The notes under the pieces are model-generated. The model saw nothing but the letters and a program-made list of their open reading frames with translations, did no database searches and was not told the DNA's origin. A stretch of 8,127 nucleotides of DNA from JACKCP01 sp034007295 (GTDB lineage: Bacteria; Desulfobacterota; Desulfobacteria; Desulfobacterales; JACKCP01). Of this stretch, positions 7,301 to 8,127 are shown one piece after another (position 1 is the stretch's first letter; each line of letters starts with the position of its first letter). The position numbers and the translations under genes are program-made. The DNA lies in NCBI GenBank assembly GCA_034007295.1, contig JAVERC010000079.1, forward strand, positions 1-8,127. Reading direction: 5' to 3'.

Positions 7301-7331
7301 ACAGATTCTTGCAATGGTTGAAGAAGCATAA
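4311..7331 (+). CDS. hdrA: Double-length HdrA-like flavoprotein (two FAD modules, multiple [4Fe-4S] clusters)
   Basis: 1006 residues against about 650 for classic HdrA; AGGAGG (4298-4303) is 7 nt upstream of the ATG. HdrA is the FAD subunit that bifurcates electrons. Module A (about 1-440) has the nucleotide-binding loop GGGIGA (12-17), the HdrA motif NDCSMCIMSPKLVEVGRH with Cys56/Cys59, an inserted ferredoxin pair (Cys108/111/114/118 and Cys155/163/166/170), the Cys252...Cys266...Cys270-Cys271 motif and YVCGAFQAPKDIPQTVIEAG (400-419). Next comes the domain that is N-terminal in classic HdrA: VCHCGINIGG (Cys460/462), Cys495 and AACSPRTHEPLF (Cys520). Module B has GGGISG (599-604) and Cys746/757/761/762 but no CSxC loop or inserted ferredoxin. 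The C-terminus is a dicluster ferredoxin (Cys940/943/946/950 and Cys974/977/980/984), the likely exit to ferredoxin. BamE-type and QmoA/QmoB proteins are relatives. Confidence 0.94.
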   Translation: MSQKIGSVLVAGGGIGAIQAALDLADSGYYVYMVEKAASIGGVMAQLDKTFPTNDCSMCIMSPKLVEVGRHRNIELITLAQIEDIKGEKGNFEVEIFQKARYVDINKCIGCGACAEKCPKKVNDEYNAGLSKRKAAYVPYPQAVPLKYTLDPENCIKLTKGKCGLCSTVCPTNAINYEDTDKKFTLNVGSIILSTGFEAFKPDEMPYNYKNSPDVVTSLEFERLLSASGPFQGHVVRLSDHAEPKKIAWLQCVGSRDINTCGNGYCSSVCCMYAIKQSIIAKEHDPDLDCKIFYMDMRTYGKGFEECYNQAKDELGVKFERCRVHSVYNTGTQPGQIIEYISEDGVRVQEEFDIVVLSVGMEINKEVQEKAKAMGIELTKSGFCKTKTFTPTATSRDGIYVCGAFQAPKDIPQTVIEAGSAALCAGADISEVRGTLAKEVEEPVIKDITGQRPKIGVFVCHCGINIGGVVNVPAVAEYARTLPFVEYAEDNLYSCSQDAQDAIAKKIAEKELNRVIVAACSPRTHEPLFQETLMAAGLNKYLFEMVNIRNHDSWVHKDTPEKATEKAKDQVRMAVAKAAMLQPLTEANLSINQHALVIGGGISGMASAKALADHGYGVTLVERNEKLGGQANNLFMTAQGENIPEVTAQMAKDLMANEKVNVITSCTLKDVEGFVGNFKATLSYDGKEEILEHGVAVVATGGAEYQPKEYMFGEDERVLTSQHLDKKLRENDPSLDKVETAVFIQCVGSREPQRPYCSRLCCTHTMVSALELKKRKPEMSIFVLYRDIRTYGEKEFLYKEARDKGVIFIRYDLLNKPKVRKGSEKLEIEVIDHVLKQPVLIEADLLSLASAIVPNETDKISQFFKVPVNDQGFFVEAHVKLAPSDFSTDGVFLAGLAHYPKPIDEAIAQAQAAASSAVTLLASKEIATSGTVAWVNPAYCSSCGVCVAVCPYNAPSIRKEEPYKGRAEINPVLCKGCGACVASCRSGALHLSGFDESQILAMVEEA

Positions 7332-7336
7332 AATTT

Positions 7337-7351
7337 ACCGGAATTTCCGGT
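7337..7351. repeat. 15-bp palindrome in the hdrA-mvhD gap
   Basis: ACCGGAA-T-TTCCGGT is a perfect 7-bp inverted repeat around one central base, in a 40-bp gap. As RNA it could form a 5-bp stem (ACCGG/CCGGT) with a 5-nt loop just before the mvhD ribosome binding site AAGGAGG (7354-7360). No T-run follows, so it is not a terminator. It could be an mRNA processing or stability element. Confidence 0.5.
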
Positions 7352-7371
7352 TTAAGGAGGAATAAAATAAA

Positions 7372-7803
7372 ATGAGTGAATTTGAACCAAAAATCATTAC
7401 TTTTCTCTGCAACTGGTGCAGTTACGGTGCAGCTGATCTTGCAGGAGTAAGCCGTTTTCAGTATCCCCCTTCCATGAGAATAATAAGGGTGCCTTGTTCT
7501 GGAAGGGTTTCACCAAAAATGATATTGTCTGCATTCAGAAAAGGTGCTGACGGAGTCTGGGTTTCAGGTTGTCATCCAGGCGACTGCCATTATATCTCAG
7601 GCAATTACTATGCAAGGCGAAAATTTGATATTTTACATGAAATGATTGAATATATTGGTGTTGAAAAGGGACGACTTCATTTTTCATGGATATCATCTGC
7701 TGAAGGTGTAAAGTTTGCTGCTGTTGCAAGAGACGTAATTGAAACCGTTACAAAACTTGGCCCTGCAAAGAAATTCATTAAAAAGTTACCTGAGGTGGCG
7801 TAA
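7372..7803 (+). CDS. mvhD: MvhD/FlpD-type [2Fe-2S] electron-transfer subunit
   Basis: 143 residues, typical for the family. MvhD carries a [2Fe-2S] cluster and links an electron-donating dehydrogenase or hydrogenase to HdrA. The conserved cysteines are all present: Cys13 and Cys16 (FLCNWCSYGAADLAG), Cys42 (VPCSGRV), Cys67 and Cys72 (GCHPGDCHY). Family blocks such as RIIRVPCSGRVSP, AFRKGADGVWVSGCHPGDCHY and ERV-like EKGRLHFSWISSAEG confirm the call. AAGGAGG (7354-7360) is 11 nt before ATG 7372, a long spacing, but no better start is in frame. The stop overlaps the next start by one base (TAATG). No hydrogenase genes are in view, so the donor is more likely the FrhB/FdhB-like protein or another partner. 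Confidence 0.94.
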   Translation: MSEFEPKIITFLCNWCSYGAADLAGVSRFQYPPSMRIIRVPCSGRVSPKMILSAFRKGADGVWVSGCHPGDCHYISGNYYARRKFDILHEMIEYIGVEKGRLHFSWISSAEGVKFAAVARDVIETVTKLGPAKKFIKKLPEVA

Positions 7804-8127
7804 TGGACGCATATACAGATAAAATAAAAGAGATATCCAAAAAGATTTTAAGTGAGGGAAAGGTAGATGTAGTAATAGGGTTTCGCAAAGGAACGCTAGG
7901 CTATATGTCCGAGCCCTACATGGCAAAAAGTGAAAAGGAAGCAGAAAATTTAGTATTTGACTGCAACTGCCGCATGAACCTTGTAAATTATGTAACCAAT
8001 CGTAAAGACAAGGTAGGAATAGTAGTAAAGGGATGTGACAGCAGAAACCTTGTAACTCATATAATAGAAAACAAAATCAAGCGTGACCAGCTATATATAA
8101 TAGGTGTTCCCTGTACAGGACTTGCAG
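7803..8127 (+). CDS. FrhB/FdhB-like (coenzyme F420 hydrogenase/dehydrogenase beta-type) protein, 5' part
   Basis: The first 108 codons; the gene runs off the window. ATG 7803 overlaps the mvhD stop and has GAGGTGG (7792-7798) just upstream. The visible part matches the N-terminal region of FrhB/FdhB-like proteins that accompany HdrA and MvhD in sulfate reducers: an opening helix and EGKVDVVIGFRKGTLG (18-33), CNC (Cys54/Cys56), then VGIVVKGCDSRNLVTHIIEN with Cys78 (71-90), and YIIGVPCTGLA with Cys104. Full members usually go on to ferredoxin clusters and a flavin domain. F420 use is unlikely to be safe to infer for a bacterium; NAD(P)H or a formate dehydrogenase link is equally possible. Valine codons are almost all GTA and isoleucine mostly ATA, more biased than in the preceding genes. 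Confidence 0.75.
   Translation, partial: MDAYTDKIKEISKKILSEGKVDVVIGFRKGTLGYMSEPYMAKSEKEAENLVFDCNCRMNLVNYVTNRKDKVGIVVKGCDSRNLVTHIIENKIKRDQLYIIGVPCTGLA

Noticed and set aside
7535..7729. Minus-strand open frame opposite mvhD
   Set aside because: Overlaps conserved mvhD cysteine motifs; no credible product.

Overview
The window looks like chromosomal DNA of an AT-rich, strictly anaerobic sulfate-reducing bacterium, most likely of the Desulfobacterales (Desulfobacterota). The grounds are DsrC with both catalytic cysteines, an AhbA-type siroheme decarboxylase subunit, a soluble heterodisulfide-reductase-like (Hdr) gene cluster rich in iron-sulfur motifs, and A/T-biased codon use. The assignment is an inference from gene content; no rRNA or other marker is present. 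All genes supported here lie on the + strand. No tRNA, rRNA, CRISPR array, insertion sequence or phage gene was seen.

Region 1 (1-166) is the 3' end of a flavin/iron-sulfur oxidoreductase subunit of the PyrK/AsrB/hydrogenase-gamma type, closed by a strong intrinsic terminator. Region 2 (167-758) is a stand-alone dsrC transcription unit. It has a promoter-like region containing a 13-bp inverted repeat, a strong ribosome binding site, the gene, and its own terminator.

Region 3 (782-2455) is a tightly packed three-gene set: yjbQ (UPF0047 family), ahbA (Lrp-like siroheme decarboxylase subunit) and a nitrilase-superfamily amidohydrolase. Gaps are 4 nt and then a 1-nt overlap. The set begins only 23 nt after the dsrC terminator, so it needs either read-through or a promoter inside dsrC.

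Region 4 (2456-2990) is 535 bp of very AT-rich DNA without a recognisable gene, with a candidate promoter near its right end. Region 5 (2991-8127, running off the window) is an electron-transfer operon: an HdrD-like (HdrC+HdrB fusion) protein, a double-length 1006-residue HdrA-like flavoprotein with two FAD modules, an MvhD-type [2Fe-2S] protein, and the start of an FrhB/FdhB-like protein.

The operon reads as a cytoplasmic complex. Electrons would probably enter through the FrhB/FdhB-like subunit or an unseen dehydrogenase, pass through MvhD to the HdrA flavins, and be split between ferredoxin (C-terminal dicluster domain of HdrA) and the CCG site of the HdrD-like protein. The layout recalls HdrA/MvhD/FdhB clusters of sulfate reducers and syntrophs and the BamDEF part of the class II benzoyl-CoA reductase complex. 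The true donor and acceptor cannot be read from this sequence. DsrC nearby, a known protein-thiol electron acceptor in sulfite reduction, is one candidate partner.
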